Assembly: GCA_947652325.1 (NCBI GenBank)
Contig: CANTCQ010000011.1
Location: 1-42,500, forward strand
Reading direction: 5' to 3'
From: an uncultured Mycoplasmatota bacterium
GTDB taxonomy: Bacteria; Bacillota_I; Bacilli_A; RF39; UBA660
Length of the DNA: 42,500 nucleotides
Every line of letters begins with the position of its first letter. Positions within the stretch are counted from its first letter, which is position 1. Under the pieces are notes generated by a model. That model worked only from the letters and a program-made list of their open reading frames with translations, searched no databases and was not told the origin of the DNA. Shown here piece by piece: positions 16,534 to 25,427 of this stretch. The translations under genes and the position numbers were made by a program.

Positions 16534-17644
16534 TGATAACCTCTTCGAATAAATCCAAGTATTGTCTAGCTATTTCTTTTTTATTATAAGCTGGAAAAGT
16601 ATATTTTTTTCTTTTCACTTCTTGAATTTTTTTTATCTTGCTTATCCACTCTTTAGTACTGGTAGGATTTTTAACATAGGAACATTTATCTTGGGTTACT
16701 TCCTTAAGAGAAGTACATTTTGTAGTTAATACTCTTGCTCCTAGCATCATAGCTTCTATTGGAGGCATTCCAAATCCTTCGAATAAACTTGGAAATAAAA
16801 AGACATTACTATTTTTTATTAAAGCATTTCGTTCTTCATTCGAAACAAAGCTCGTTAAAATGATATTTTTTTCTAATCCTTCTGTTTGAATAAACTTTTC
16901 TAATTCTTTTTTTTGCGGTCCTCCTACTCCTGAGACAACTAAGGTATTGGGTATATCTATTTTTTTATCTTTAATTTCTTTAATAGTATGAATTAAAGTC
17001 ATTAAATTTTTGTGTTTATGTAGGGAACAAACTGTATAATAATATGCATCCTTTTTGATTCCATATTGTTTACTAAGCGTTTTAAAATCACATTTTTTTT
17101 CATCATTTAAAAGAATTGGAATATAGATTCTTTGGATATTTTTTTTATGTTTAAAATGAGTTTCTAAATCCTTTTTTGAAAAATCACTAATGGTTACAAC
17201 TCGATTGGCATTTCTAAGAACGGCTTTCCATCCCATACGAAACCAGACATTTTCAAGTTTGGAAAAATATTCTGGATAATGAATAGCTTGAATATCACAA
17301 ATTGTAGTTACACACTTTATCTTTTTACTTTTATAAAGAGGCATTTCGTAAACGGGAAAAAAGCAAAATCTAATATGATTTTTTTTTAAAATTCGATATT
17401 GACATAAGTTTTGCCATATTAAATGTTTTTTTACATCATTCGCCTTTGTATTACATTCAACTATTTTTACTCTGCTATCTTCTTCGTATTTTTTTAACGT
17501 TTCTGTATTGTCTTTCGCCGTAAATAAAATATATTCATTATCATCGGGAAGTTCTAAAAAACTATCTAATACATTTCGAATAAATGATTCTACACCACCT
17601 GATTTTTTGGGTTTTAACCAAGTCATATCAATTCCAATTTTCAT
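16523..17644 (-). CDS. GT4 family glycosyltransferase (GT-B fold)
   Basis: A 373-residue retaining glycosyltransferase. The N-domain starts MKIGIDMTWLKPKKSGGVES, with the Gly-rich loop that opens GT-B enzymes. The C-domain has V-C-S-L-H-K-H-K-N-L near 205-215, and F-P-S-L-F-E-G-F-G-M-P-P-I-E-A-M with the E-x7-E pattern that binds the nucleotide sugar. AAAGGAG precedes the ATG. It belongs to the same operon as the flippase and probably adds a sugar to the repeat unit on the cytosolic face. Confidence 0.94.
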   Translation of the reverse strand: MKIGIDMTWLKPKKSGGVESFIRNVLDSFLELPDDNEYILFTAKDNTETLKKYEEDSRVKIVECNTKANDVKKHLIWQNLCQYRILKKNHIRFCFFPVYEMPLYKSKKIKCVTTICDIQAIHYPEYFSKLENVWFRMGWKAVLRNANRVVTISDFSKKDLETHFKHKKNIQRIYIPILLNDEKKCDFKTLSKQYGIKKDAYYYTVCSLHKHKNLMTLIHTIKEIKDKKIDIPNTLVVSGVGGPQKKELEKFIQTEGLEKNIILTSFVSNEERNALIKNSNVFLFPSLFEGFGMPPIEAMMLGARVLTTKCTSLKEVTQDKCSYVKNPTSTKEWISKIKKIQEVKRKKYTFPAYNKKEIARQYLDLFEEVINEK

Positions 17645-17668
17645 ACTATACTACTCCTTTTTTTATCA

Positions 17669-18040
17669 TCATTTGTCTTTTTTTGTATCCAATTCTTTTA
17701 CTTTTGCCTTTAAAAAAGATAACTCTTGGATTAAAAGAATACTTTTTCTTTTTTGTTCAGCTACAATAATTGTCAGTAACAAGGTAATAGTTAATAAAAT
17801 ACCTAAAATGATTCCTACAACTAAATTTGAAGTTGTTTGAAAACCAACAAAAGAGGTAAAAAAACCGATAAAGTTTGGAAAAAAACCTACTAAAAATATT
17901 AATAATAATGCCACTAACCAAAAAAGAGAATATTTTATTGGCAATTTATTTTTACTAATTAATCTAAAAATAAGTATGGCCATTATAATTGCAAATAAAA
18001 CTAATGAAACTCTTAAATGTACACTTAAAACGCTATTCAT
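17669..18040 (-). CDS. DUF2304 family membrane protein
   Basis: A 123-residue protein with three to four membrane helices and a C-terminal coiled coil (about 95-120), the layout of DUF2304. Genes of this family nearly always follow a dolichol-phosphate-mannose-synthase-like GT2, as here (stop and start only two bases apart). It likely anchors or assists the GT2 enzyme at the membrane. AGAGGAAAAT precedes the ATG. Confidence 0.85.
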   Translation of the reverse strand: MNSVLSVHLRVSLVLFAIIMAILIFRLISKNKLPIKYSLFWLVALLLIFLVGFFPNFIGFFTSFVGFQTTSNLVVGIILGILLTITLLLTIIVAEQKRKSILLIQELSFLKAKVKELDTKKDK

Positions 18041-18042
18041 AT

Positions 18043-18768
18043 TTATTTTCCTCTTTTCCTAATAAGCAAAATAGATAAAATGACATTTATCATATAATAC
18101 GCTTTTTTCCATGAATAAATAGAAGAAGAACCACCTGCTCGTTCATTCATACTTACTGGTACTTCTTTTAGCCTTAAATGGTATTTTAAAACTTCTACCG
18201 TCGAAATTGGTTCAGGGTATTCCGTTGGATAAGAGATAGAAAATAATTCAATAATTCTTTTGTTGACTGCCCTAAATCCGCTAGTCGTGTCATAAATTTT
18301 CATTTTTGTTTTTAATTTTATAAAATAAGAAATAAGATTAATTCCTATTCTTCTGGCAGCGGAAGATTGAAATTCACTTGCTTTTTTATCAATAAATCTT
18401 GAACCTATTACCATATCTGCTTGTTCATCGATTATAGGTTTTACTATATTTTCTACATATTTTATATCATGTTGGCCGTCCCCATCAAATTGAATGGCAA
18501 TATCATAATTATTTTGATAAGCATACTTATATCCAGTTTGTACTGCACCCCCTATTCCAAGATTTTGAATTAAATCAATTATTGGAATATTATTATCATG
18601 GCATATTTTTGACGTATTATCTTTTGAGCCATCATTTATTACAATTACATCATAATTTGTTTTGGATTTTTTGTTATACTCTATTATTTTTTGATAAGTG
18701 TTTAAAATATTTTCTTCTTCATTGTAGGCTGGAATTATTAATAATATTTTTTGCTTTTTCGTTTTCAT
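18043..18768 (-). CDS. DPM1-like family 2 glycosyltransferase
   Basis: A 241-residue enzyme of the polyprenyl-phosphate sugar synthase branch of GT2, without its own membrane helices. It shows LLIIPAYNEEENI at the N-terminus, the V-I-N-D-G-S-K-D-N-T loop, N-L-G-I-G-G-A-V-Q-T-G, and the metal site Q-F-D-G-D-G-Q-H-D. The ATG at 18768 has AAAGGAG five bases upstream; the longer frame from a TTG is not needed. It follows the DUF2142 gene and precedes DUF2304, a common triplet in which lipid-linked sugar is made inside and used outside. Confidence 0.93.
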   Translation of the reverse strand: MKTKKQKILLIIPAYNEEENILNTYQKIIEYNKKSKTNYDVIVINDGSKDNTSKICHDNNIPIIDLIQNLGIGGAVQTGYKYAYQNNYDIAIQFDGDGQHDIKYVENIVKPIIDEQADMVIGSRFIDKKASEFQSSAARRIGINLISYFIKLKTKMKIYDTTSGFRAVNKRIIELFSISYPTEYPEPISTVEVLKYHLRLKEVPVSMNERAGGSSSIYSWKKAYYMINVILSILLIRKRGK

Positions 18769-18779
18769 AACTACTCCTT

Positions 18780-20642
18780 TTACAAACAATAATTTAAAAT
18801 AATAACTTTATATGTCAATAAAGCAAAAGATAAAATGCATAATACAGTTGTTATTGACAAAGCATGGCTATTTTCTATTTTGGAATTTAATTTTTCAGTT
18901 TGAAAGCAATATAAGAAAGGTAATAGAAATGGAATAAAGTATCTAGGTTGTACCCCATTAATTCCTGCTTCTCCAACTGGTGTAAATGCCAAATACATAG
19001 AGCCCCATATAAAACAAAAAATTAGCAGATAAATACTTATCATTATAATTTTATCCTTTATATTTATGTTTTTAGCATTTTTTTCAGTAAAAAATGCTAG
19101 AATTATTGCCAACAAAAACATATAATAACTGGTATCCATTTCCATTCCACCATAATAAGATAATAGTCCAAAAGTAGAAACACTAAACATGCGATTTGCA
19201 GTATCTAATACTGCATTTTTCCAAAATACTTTTATAAAAGAAATGGGAGAACTTATTATCAATTTCATTTGTTGGGAAACAGAAACATTTCCTCCTCTAA
19301 TATCACTATTTGCGTTAATATTAAATAAGATAGGCAAAACAAAAGTTGATATGGTTACTAAAAACAAGATGATAATAATAAATTTAAAAATTTGTCTCTG
19401 TTGATTTGATTGAAACTTTTCTTTCGGCATTAAAAGTATTAAAAGTAAAAATGGAGCAAATATAGCTTTTGGAAAAATACCTAATAATCCTGCTAGAACA
19501 AAAATCAAAATGTTCTTTAAATTTATTTTTGTTTTTTTATTCATAAATTCATTTGCAAAAGCAGCAAAAGCCAAAGTTATACAGGCTATTACAGTAGGAT
19601 CATAACTAAAATTTGTTGCTAAAAATAAACTTTGTGGAATAATTGCAATTACCATGGTTAATATCTTATAATTTGGCATTAATTTGACAGCTAAAGCCAT
19701 AAGGAACGAATAGCATATTAGTTGCACACATCTAGCTAAAAAGAAACAAATCGTATAAGGCAATCCTATTAAATTGGTAAGTTTTAACGTTAATGCCATA
19801 GGCAAATAGCATATTTTATTTGTTTCCAATAAATTATTATATTTAAAAGTTGTCTGGGTATAATTTTTGTCATTTTCATTTAAAAATGTTTGAAAATTTT
19901 CTTTCTCTACTTTTGTATCTTGAAACAAAAATAAAGAAACATAATTTTCTAAATAATAATCAGATAGTGATACATTTTTGCTTGTTTTATTTAAAATATT
20001 AGCCATACTATAATGTGAATCGTCATCCAAAGTAGTAGTTGTCATATTATGAGTAGAAAACAAAAATATAGTTCCTAAAGACATACATATTAAAAATGTC
20101 AAAACATATATTTTTTTTTGGAGTTGTTTAAAAAACATAAAAATAACAAAAAATAAATTAATCAAAATAGTCCAAAAAGCAAATGTTATCCAATTAAACG
20201 ATAATCGATTATCTACACTGATTTCTATCGATTGCAAAGGTTTATCTATTTGTAAATGTAATACACCTGCTTTTTTATTTAAATTTATACCGCATACATT
20301 ACTATATGAAAAACATTTATCCTCTTTTTGATATTCTTTAAAAAAGCCATATTCATTAGAAACTTCTCCAGTATATTTAATAGAGAAATCTTCATGAGTA
20401 TTATATTTAATTATTAAATCTTTTATATATTTTCCTTCTAAATTTATGCTCAATTCTGATAAATCTTTTATTTCTTCATCTATATCATAGTTTACTGTAT
20501 AATGCCTATCATTTTTATTTATTTTTAAAATTTGATAATTATAATATAAAAAATTGACAATCGCTATTCCAAAAGTAATGCAAATTAGAACTAATATTTT
20601 TTGATAAAAATTTATTTGCTTTAATTTCTTCAAACCTCTCAT
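18780..20642 (-). CDS. DUF2142 polytopic membrane protein
   Basis: The 620-residue protein begins with one membrane helix, then an external beta-rich domain of about 110 residues (about 40-150), then about eleven more helices. The motif L-D-D-D-S-H-Y-S-M-A-N in the first big external loop and G-V-Q-P-R-Y-F-I-P-F near the C-terminus are typical of DUF2142 proteins, regarded as GT-C-like glycosyltransferases in surface-glycan loci. The asparagine-rich external loop includes F-S-Y-D-P-T. The start codon lies 15 bases after the gene encoding a small external protein, so the two are likely partners. The reaction is unknown. Confidence 0.82.
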   Translation of the reverse strand: MRGLKKLKQINFYQKILVLICITFGIAIVNFLYYNYQILKINKNDRHYTVNYDIDEEIKDLSELSINLEGKYIKDLIIKYNTHEDFSIKYTGEVSNEYGFFKEYQKEDKCFSYSNVCGINLNKKAGVLHLQIDKPLQSIEISVDNRLSFNWITFAFWTILINLFFVIFMFFKQLQKKIYVLTFLICMSLGTIFLFSTHNMTTTTLDDDSHYSMANILNKTSKNVSLSDYYLENYVSLFLFQDTKVEKENFQTFLNENDKNYTQTTFKYNNLLETNKICYLPMALTLKLTNLIGLPYTICFFLARCVQLICYSFLMALAVKLMPNYKILTMVIAIIPQSLFLATNFSYDPTVIACITLAFAAFANEFMNKKTKINLKNILIFVLAGLLGIFPKAIFAPFLLLILLMPKEKFQSNQQRQIFKFIIIILFLVTISTFVLPILFNINANSDIRGGNVSVSQQMKLIISSPISFIKVFWKNAVLDTANRMFSVSTFGLLSYYGGMEMDTSYYMFLLAIILAFFTEKNAKNINIKDKIIMISIYLLIFCFIWGSMYLAFTPVGEAGINGVQPRYFIPFLLPFLYCFQTEKLNSKIENSHALSITTVLCILSFALLTYKVIILNYCL

Positions 20643-20657
20643 TCATAACCCTCCTTT

Positions 20658-21245
20658 TTATTTTTTCCTAAATACTTCAATCAATAAGATTATTAAATAA
20701 TAAATAACTGGATAAAATAATAAAGAATAATTAGGTTTTTTAGTATTATAAATGATAGTGATATTGTTATTTGTTTCTTGTCCATTAATGAACATTTTCT
20801 CACTTTCAGATGTATATCCATAGATTCCAATTAAAGATTCTTCCTCTATATTTTTCACTTTAATCCTTATTTTATATATTTTATTTTTCATAATTTTATA
20901 ATGTGGAAGATTTAACACATAATACTCATTATCTTTTATTTCTTGAATATTTATGTCTTTATCTAATATTTTATTATTGGATTCTTTTTCTATAATAACT
21001 ATATTTAAAAGTCCTTTATTATCTGTTTTTTGATAAGTAGCAAATTTTAATTTTAATTCATTTAAATCATTATATTTTACTATAAATTCTTTTTCAATAA
21101 TCATATCTTTTTTTAAATAATCTACAGCAACCACGGAAATTGGATTGGATTCAATAGTTACAGGAAAAGGATATAAAAAACAAAATAAAAATAAGAGTAA
21201 GCCAATAACCAAATACAAAGAATATCTTTTTCTCTTTATTTCCAT
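20658..21245 (-). CDS. Membrane-tethered external protein, partner of DUF2142
   Basis: The 195-residue product has a membrane helix at each end (about 10-28 and 172-190) enclosing an external domain of about 140 residues predicted to be beta-rich. No family is recognised. Similar external segments are sometimes fused to the N-terminus of DUF2142 proteins, so it may be a detached sugar-binding or regulatory domain. The ATG at 21245 is preferred because AAGGAG lies seven bases upstream; the ATG at 21251 is only one base from it. This is the first gene behind a good promoter. Confidence 0.7.
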   Translation of the reverse strand: MEIKRKRYSLYLVIGLLLFLFCFLYPFPVTIESNPISVVAVDYLKKDMIIEKEFIVKYNDLNELKLKFATYQKTDNKGLLNIVIIEKESNNKILDKDINIQEIKDNEYYVLNLPHYKIMKNKIYKIRIKVKNIEEESLIGIYGYTSESEKMFINGQETNNNITIIYNTKKPNYSLLFYPVIYYLIILLIEVFRKK

Positions 21246-21265
21246 TTCCATTCTCCTTATACTAT

Positions 21266-21294
21266 AGTATACCATTAGTGTATATCATTTTCAA
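21266..21294 (-). promoter_or_regulatory. Promoter of the second polysaccharide operon
   Basis: TTGAAA (21294-21289), 17 bases, TATACT (21271-21266) on the minus strand. It would drive the genes from 21245 down to 10112, about 11 kb with no clear internal terminator. Confidence 0.75.
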
Positions 21295-21318
21295 TATTTT
21301 TAAATAAATAAGAATTCA

Positions 21319-23025
21319 TTATTTCCGATTTTTTAATTTATCTCTTATACTTTTAAAAAAATTATACAAATTTAATTTTTTTAAAAGTATAATTAAAAAG
21401 GAACGAATTTTACTACCTCCTGATACTACGCAAATAGTGTGACTAATATTATATAATGCATTATTGAAAGTAGTCGGAATGGATAGATGATTTTTTCTTA
21501 AATTTTGATAAGTTTGGTAAATTATATAATCTTGATTCGAAAGAAAATTACTTCCTTCTGTTTCATTGTATATTCTCCCTACCATTTTATTTTTTTCTTT
21601 TATTTTTATAATATATTCTTGTACAAAATTGTCTTGTTCAATAATATTCCAGTCCAGTAATTCTCTTTTTATCCAGCATCCGTTTTCATTGGCTGGAATT
21701 ATCGTTTCTTTGGAAGCATAATTAGCAAAATATTCTCCTAAAATGCTTGGAGGTATTAAAATTAAACCTATATATTGATTTTTTTTGAATAATTCTACTA
21801 TTCCATTAATATAACTTTGAGAAGCAAAACCATTTGTTTTTAAATGATTCCAGTTATTTTCGTAAGCAAGAGGAATTTCTAAATTATGAAAATACGTATC
21901 TTTTATAATTCCAATATATTCATAGTTTTTAACATTGCATTTTTGTTTAGTAACCACTTTTATCCCTATTTTGGCTAAATCTGCTTTTATTTTCTTATTG
22001 CTACTTATTATACAAAAATTATTTATATCTGTCGTTTGAAAAAATTTCTTGTAATATTTTAAATACTTTTCATTTTGTAAAATAAATAATAAGATAAATT
22101 TTTTCTCTGTATATTTTTTCTCTTTTACCATAAAATTTAAATTTAAACCAAAATATAATTCTTCTGGTTGGTAAATTCGAACTAAATTTTTCCAAATCAT
22201 ATTGGAATCATATAATTTATTACTTTCTATATAATCTAAACTTTTTTTGGCATCACTACCATTTGTCAAATATATTGCATCTTTTTTTTCAAAAACAAAA
22301 TTTTTTCTTTTTATAAAAGGACAATTGTAATTTTTTATTAAATTGTACGAATCATAGGCATAAACATTATAATTTTCTTTTATATTTTTGCTATGGTAAT
22401 TCGCTAAATTAGTATAAGTATCCCATTTAAAACCTGCTTGTTCTAAATAATATGTAAAAGCAATTTCATGTTTTGTTACAACATCTAAGAAATTTTGCAT
22501 TTTTTTGATGTTATATTTTTCCCAATATTTTATAAATGCACTACTTTTTAAAATATTGTTTCGAAATACAATAAAAAACGTTTGTATATGACTATGTATC
22601 ATTTTATCAGGAAGATTTCCATAACCATCTACACTATCGTAATTGGCTGTTAATCCCCAAAAGTCAATATCTTTTTTTTCCATGCTTTTGCATATTTTTT
22701 TAAAGGAAGTAAAAGGACCATAAAAAGTATCATTTAAAAGGATTAGTTCATCAAATTCTTTAAAAAATTCTTTATATTCATCAAAAATATCTTTAAACGC
22801 TCCAGCATCTAAACCTACATTTTGTCTTATTTTTATTTTGTTTGTAAATGCTAAAAATTTTTTCTTTTCTGTATCTGATATTTTAGAATTGGAAACAATT
22901 ATAATATCTTCTGTTGCATCTTTTAAAGAATTTAACATAAAAAGTACATAATCATCTACTATTCCATCTTTATCATAAAATACAAAGATACCTAATCTTT
23001 TTATTTGTTTTTTATTTAATATCAT
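21319..23025 (-). CDS. RgpF-type rhamnan synthesis protein
   Basis: A 568-residue protein with a RgpF/rhamnan synthesis F domain in its first half: R-L-G-I-F-V-F-Y-D-K-D-G-I-V-D-D-Y at the start, Q-N-V-G-L-D-A-G-A-F-K-D at about 85, L-N-D-T-F-Y-G-P at about 120 and F-W-G-L-T-A-N. The second half (about 300-500) repeats the theme of a glycan-handling domain with a conserved H-L-K-T-N-G-F. RgpF acts late in streptococcal rhamnose-glucose polysaccharide synthesis. Here it is the last gene of the ABC-exporter block. AGGAG precedes the ATG. Confidence 0.88.
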   Translation of the reverse strand: MILNKKQIKRLGIFVFYDKDGIVDDYVLFMLNSLKDATEDIIIVSNSKISDTEKKKFLAFTNKIKIRQNVGLDAGAFKDIFDEYKEFFKEFDELILLNDTFYGPFTSFKKICKSMEKKDIDFWGLTANYDSVDGYGNLPDKMIHSHIQTFFIVFRNNILKSSAFIKYWEKYNIKKMQNFLDVVTKHEIAFTYYLEQAGFKWDTYTNLANYHSKNIKENYNVYAYDSYNLIKNYNCPFIKRKNFVFEKKDAIYLTNGSDAKKSLDYIESNKLYDSNMIWKNLVRIYQPEELYFGLNLNFMVKEKKYTEKKFILLFILQNEKYLKYYKKFFQTTDINNFCIISSNKKIKADLAKIGIKVVTKQKCNVKNYEYIGIIKDTYFHNLEIPLAYENNWNHLKTNGFASQSYINGIVELFKKNQYIGLILIPPSILGEYFANYASKETIIPANENGCWIKRELLDWNIIEQDNFVQEYIIKIKEKNKMVGRIYNETEGSNFLSNQDYIIYQTYQNLRKNHLSIPTTFNNALYNISHTICVVSGGSKIRSFLIILLKKLNLYNFFKSIRDKLKNRK

Positions 23026-23048
23026 ATTACTTCTCCTATACTTTTTCG

Positions 23049-23897
23049 TTATAAATTTTTACAGCAAAATTTAGTTAATTTCCCCTTTATTCCTTTTTTA
23101 TAATGTATATATCCTAAACAAAATCCATATATTTTAGAAAATTTACGTTTTTCAAATAGCAATACTTTTAACATTGTTTTGTAATTACTGATTAAAAATT
23201 TACAAAATTCTTTATCGGTTTTGTTATACATATCATATATATAATGATAATTCCGATTCATATAATAACGCCTTATTCCATTATGATTGGTACATAATTT
23301 ATTTCCTACATAAAAAATATCTCCTAAATCGTGTTCAATTTCTAAATCATTAAGACGCATAATTTTATACCCTTTATTTTTTAAATGAAGCCCATACTCA
23401 ATGTCTATGCCATCTATAAAAAATTCTTCTTGAAATCCTTTTAATTTTTTCCATATATGTAAATTTAGTAGATTTCCAGAGGTCATCACATCTTGTGGAT
23501 AATCTATTTTTTCTTTTGGCTTTTCTATTCTCAATTTTGTTTTATGCCAAGGAGTAACAATTCCAATAGAAGAAGTATCTTCTTTTTCAATGGTTTGTTT
23601 CATTATTTTTACTATTTTAGCTTTGATTACTGTGTCTTGGTCTAGTGTTAAAATCCAATCATAGTTTTCCTCTAACGCCCTTTTAGCACCAATATTTAAA
23701 GCTTTTGCTACCCCAATATTGTCAAACTGGATGTATTCTATTTTCTTGTTTTTGGGTAATTTTTTTTGATTACTTTCTTTTGGAGTGTTATCAATTACGT
23801 ATAATCTATCCACTTCCTCTAAATAATTTTCTATATTAGCAAAATTTTGTTTTTCTGGATGAAATAAAGTTACTACAGCTGCTATTTTTAAAGCCAC
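23049..23897 (-). CDS. Rhamnosyltransferase-like GT2 with GTG start
   Basis: A 282-residue glycosyltransferase of the rhamnosyltransferase branch: KIAAVVTLFHPEKQ at the N-terminus, V-I-D-N-T-P, Y-I-Q-F-D-N-I-G-V-A-K-A-L-N-I-G, and the metal site T-L-D-Q-D-T. The frame is open into the upstream ABC permease gene, but GAGGAGGTATAAA stands just before a GTG at 23897, and the permease stop (TAA) is one base before it. I therefore place the start there. It lies between the ABC exporter and RgpF, as in rgp loci where a further transferase completes the polymer. Confidence 0.9.
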   Translation of the reverse strand: MALKIAAVVTLFHPEKQNFANIENYLEEVDRLYVIDNTPKESNQKKLPKNKKIEYIQFDNIGVAKALNIGAKRALEENYDWILTLDQDTVIKAKIVKIMKQTIEKEDTSSIGIVTPWHKTKLRIEKPKEKIDYPQDVMTSGNLLNLHIWKKLKGFQEEFFIDGIDIEYGLHLKNKGYKIMRLNDLEIEHDLGDIFYVGNKLCTNHNGIRRYYMNRNYHYIYDMYNKTDKEFCKFLISNYKTMLKVLLFEKRKFSKIYGFCLGYIHYKKGIKGKLTKFCCKNL

Positions 23898-23898
23898 T

Positions 23899-24678
23899 TT
23901 ATACCTCCTCTGCAAACCCCTTTTGCAATTTATTAAATATTTTAAATCCAATAAATAGTAAAAGAATACTAACACCTAAAGTAAGCAAAAGCGATTTTAT
24001 TTCTGGCATGGTTTGATAAAATAAAATATTACGGTAGCTATTAATGATAGAAGCCATAGGATTTAAGTGAATTAGCCAAGCAATATTACTTCCTTCAAAC
24101 ATTTTAACAGAATAAATAATAGGAGTAGCATAAAATAGCATATTAACGAAAAAATTTATAATGTACTCCGCATCCCGAATATAAATTTCTACAGCACTCG
24201 TAATTAAGATGATGCCCAGTTGAAAAATATATTGTACTAAAATGACAAAAGGCAAAAAGAAAATATAATGACTAAAGCCTATACCTGTAAAAAGTAAAAA
24301 GGCAAAGATTATCAAACAGGAAATTAAAAAATTGATAAGTCCACTTGTATTTACAGCAATAGGTAATATTTCTCTTGGAAAATATACTTTTTTAATTATA
24401 CCTGCATTGTATAAAATAACAGTCGTTCCTTGCATAATTGTCGTCGTAAAATAGGTCCATGGTAAAATTCCAATGATAATAAAGGTTACATAATGTGCTT
24501 CCGTATTTTTTAATATAAAAGGAAAAACAAGAGCATAAATAAGGGCCGTTAATAACGGATTAATAAAGGACCAAAGAATACCTAGAAAGGAGGCTTTGTA
24601 TTTTCCTCTTATTTCCTTTTTTACATTACTTTTTAAAAGTAAACGATAATTATAAAGATTTTGAATCCATTCTTTCAT
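23899..24678 (-). CDS. ABC-2 type polysaccharide export permease (Wzm/RgpC-like)
   Basis: The 259-residue protein has six membrane segments and the N-terminal amphipathic part L-L-x-x-x-V-K-K-E-I-R-G-K-Y-K-A-S-F-L-G-I-L-W-S that defines polysaccharide/teichoic-acid export permeases. It forms the membrane channel with the ATPase encoded just upstream. A GTG at 24687 overlaps the ATPase stop and the ribosome site, so the ATG at 24678, one base after the ATPase TAA, is chosen. The substrate is presumably the lipid-linked rhamnan-like polymer. Confidence 0.94.
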   Translation of the reverse strand: MKEWIQNLYNYRLLLKSNVKKEIRGKYKASFLGILWSFINPLLTALIYALVFPFILKNTEAHYVTFIIIGILPWTYFTTTIMQGTTVILYNAGIIKKVYFPREILPIAVNTSGLINFLISCLIIFAFLLFTGIGFSHYIFFLPFVILVQYIFQLGIILITSAVEIYIRDAEYIINFFVNMLFYATPIIYSVKMFEGSNIAWLIHLNPMASIINSYRNILFYQTMPEIKSLLLTLGVSILLLFIGFKIFNKLQKGFAEEV

Positions 24679-24679
24679 G

Positions 24680-25417
24680 TTAACCACACACCTTTATATA
24701 TTCATCAATCACTTGGTTTGTTTCGCCATCCATTTTTATTTTCCCTTCATAAATCCAAATCGCTCGTGTACATAAATTACGAATAGCATCTAAACTATGG
24801 CTTACAATTACAATTGTTTTTTCGCTTTCCTTCAACTCTTTTAATTTATCAAAACATTTGTCTTGAAAGTGTTGGTCTCCAACTGCTAATATTTCATCAA
24901 TTAAAAGTATTTCGGCATCTACGTTAATGGCTATAGAAAAAGCAAGTCGCATATATTGCCCACTTGAATACGTACGCACAGGACTATCGATTAACGGTCC
25001 TAATTCAGAAAAAGCAATGATATCTTCTAATCTCTCATTTATTTCTTTTTCACTAAGTCCAAAAATAGAAGCATTAAAATAAATATTTTCTCTACCCGTA
25101 AAATCCGGATGAAATCCCGCTCCTAATTCTAGTAAAGATGTAATTTTTCCAACGGTTTTGATTGTTCCTTTGGTAGGATAAATAATTTTTGTCATCATTT
25201 TAAGAAGGGTGGACTTTCCACTTCCATTAACACCAATTAAAGCTACTGTTTCTCCTTTTTTTATATCTACCGATACATCTTCTAAAATAACTCTTTCATC
25301 TGCTTTTTTCTTATTCCAAAAAACCAATCTTTCTTTTAAAGTTGTTGGCTTATCATAAAACAATTTAAAGTTTTTGGTTACTTTATTAATTTCGATAGCA
25401 TTTCTTGCTTGATTCAT
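24680..25417 (-). CDS. Polysaccharide export ABC ATPase (Wzt/RgpD-like)
   Basis: The 245-residue ATPase carries Walker A GVNGSGKST (62-70), the Y-S-S-G-Q-Y-M-R-L-A-F signature (about 150-160), Walker B with I-L-L-I-D-E-I-L-A-V-G-D (about 170-181) and the H-loop V-S-H-S. The D-K-P-T-T-L-K-E-R-L N-terminus is typical of the TagH/RgpD/Wzt group. It ends at the ATPase core, without the C-terminal carbohydrate-binding extension of some Wzt proteins. AGGTG precedes the ATG. Confidence 0.95.
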   Translation of the reverse strand: MNQARNAIEINKVTKNFKLFYDKPTTLKERLVFWNKKKADERVILEDVSVDIKKGETVALIGVNGSGKSTLLKMMTKIIYPTKGTIKTVGKITSLLELGAGFHPDFTGRENIYFNASIFGLSEKEINERLEDIIAFSELGPLIDSPVRTYSSGQYMRLAFSIAINVDAEILLIDEILAVGDQHFQDKCFDKLKELKESEKTIVIVSHSLDAIRNLCTRAIWIYEGKIKMDGETNQVIDEYIKVCG

Positions 25418-25427
25418 AATACACCTA

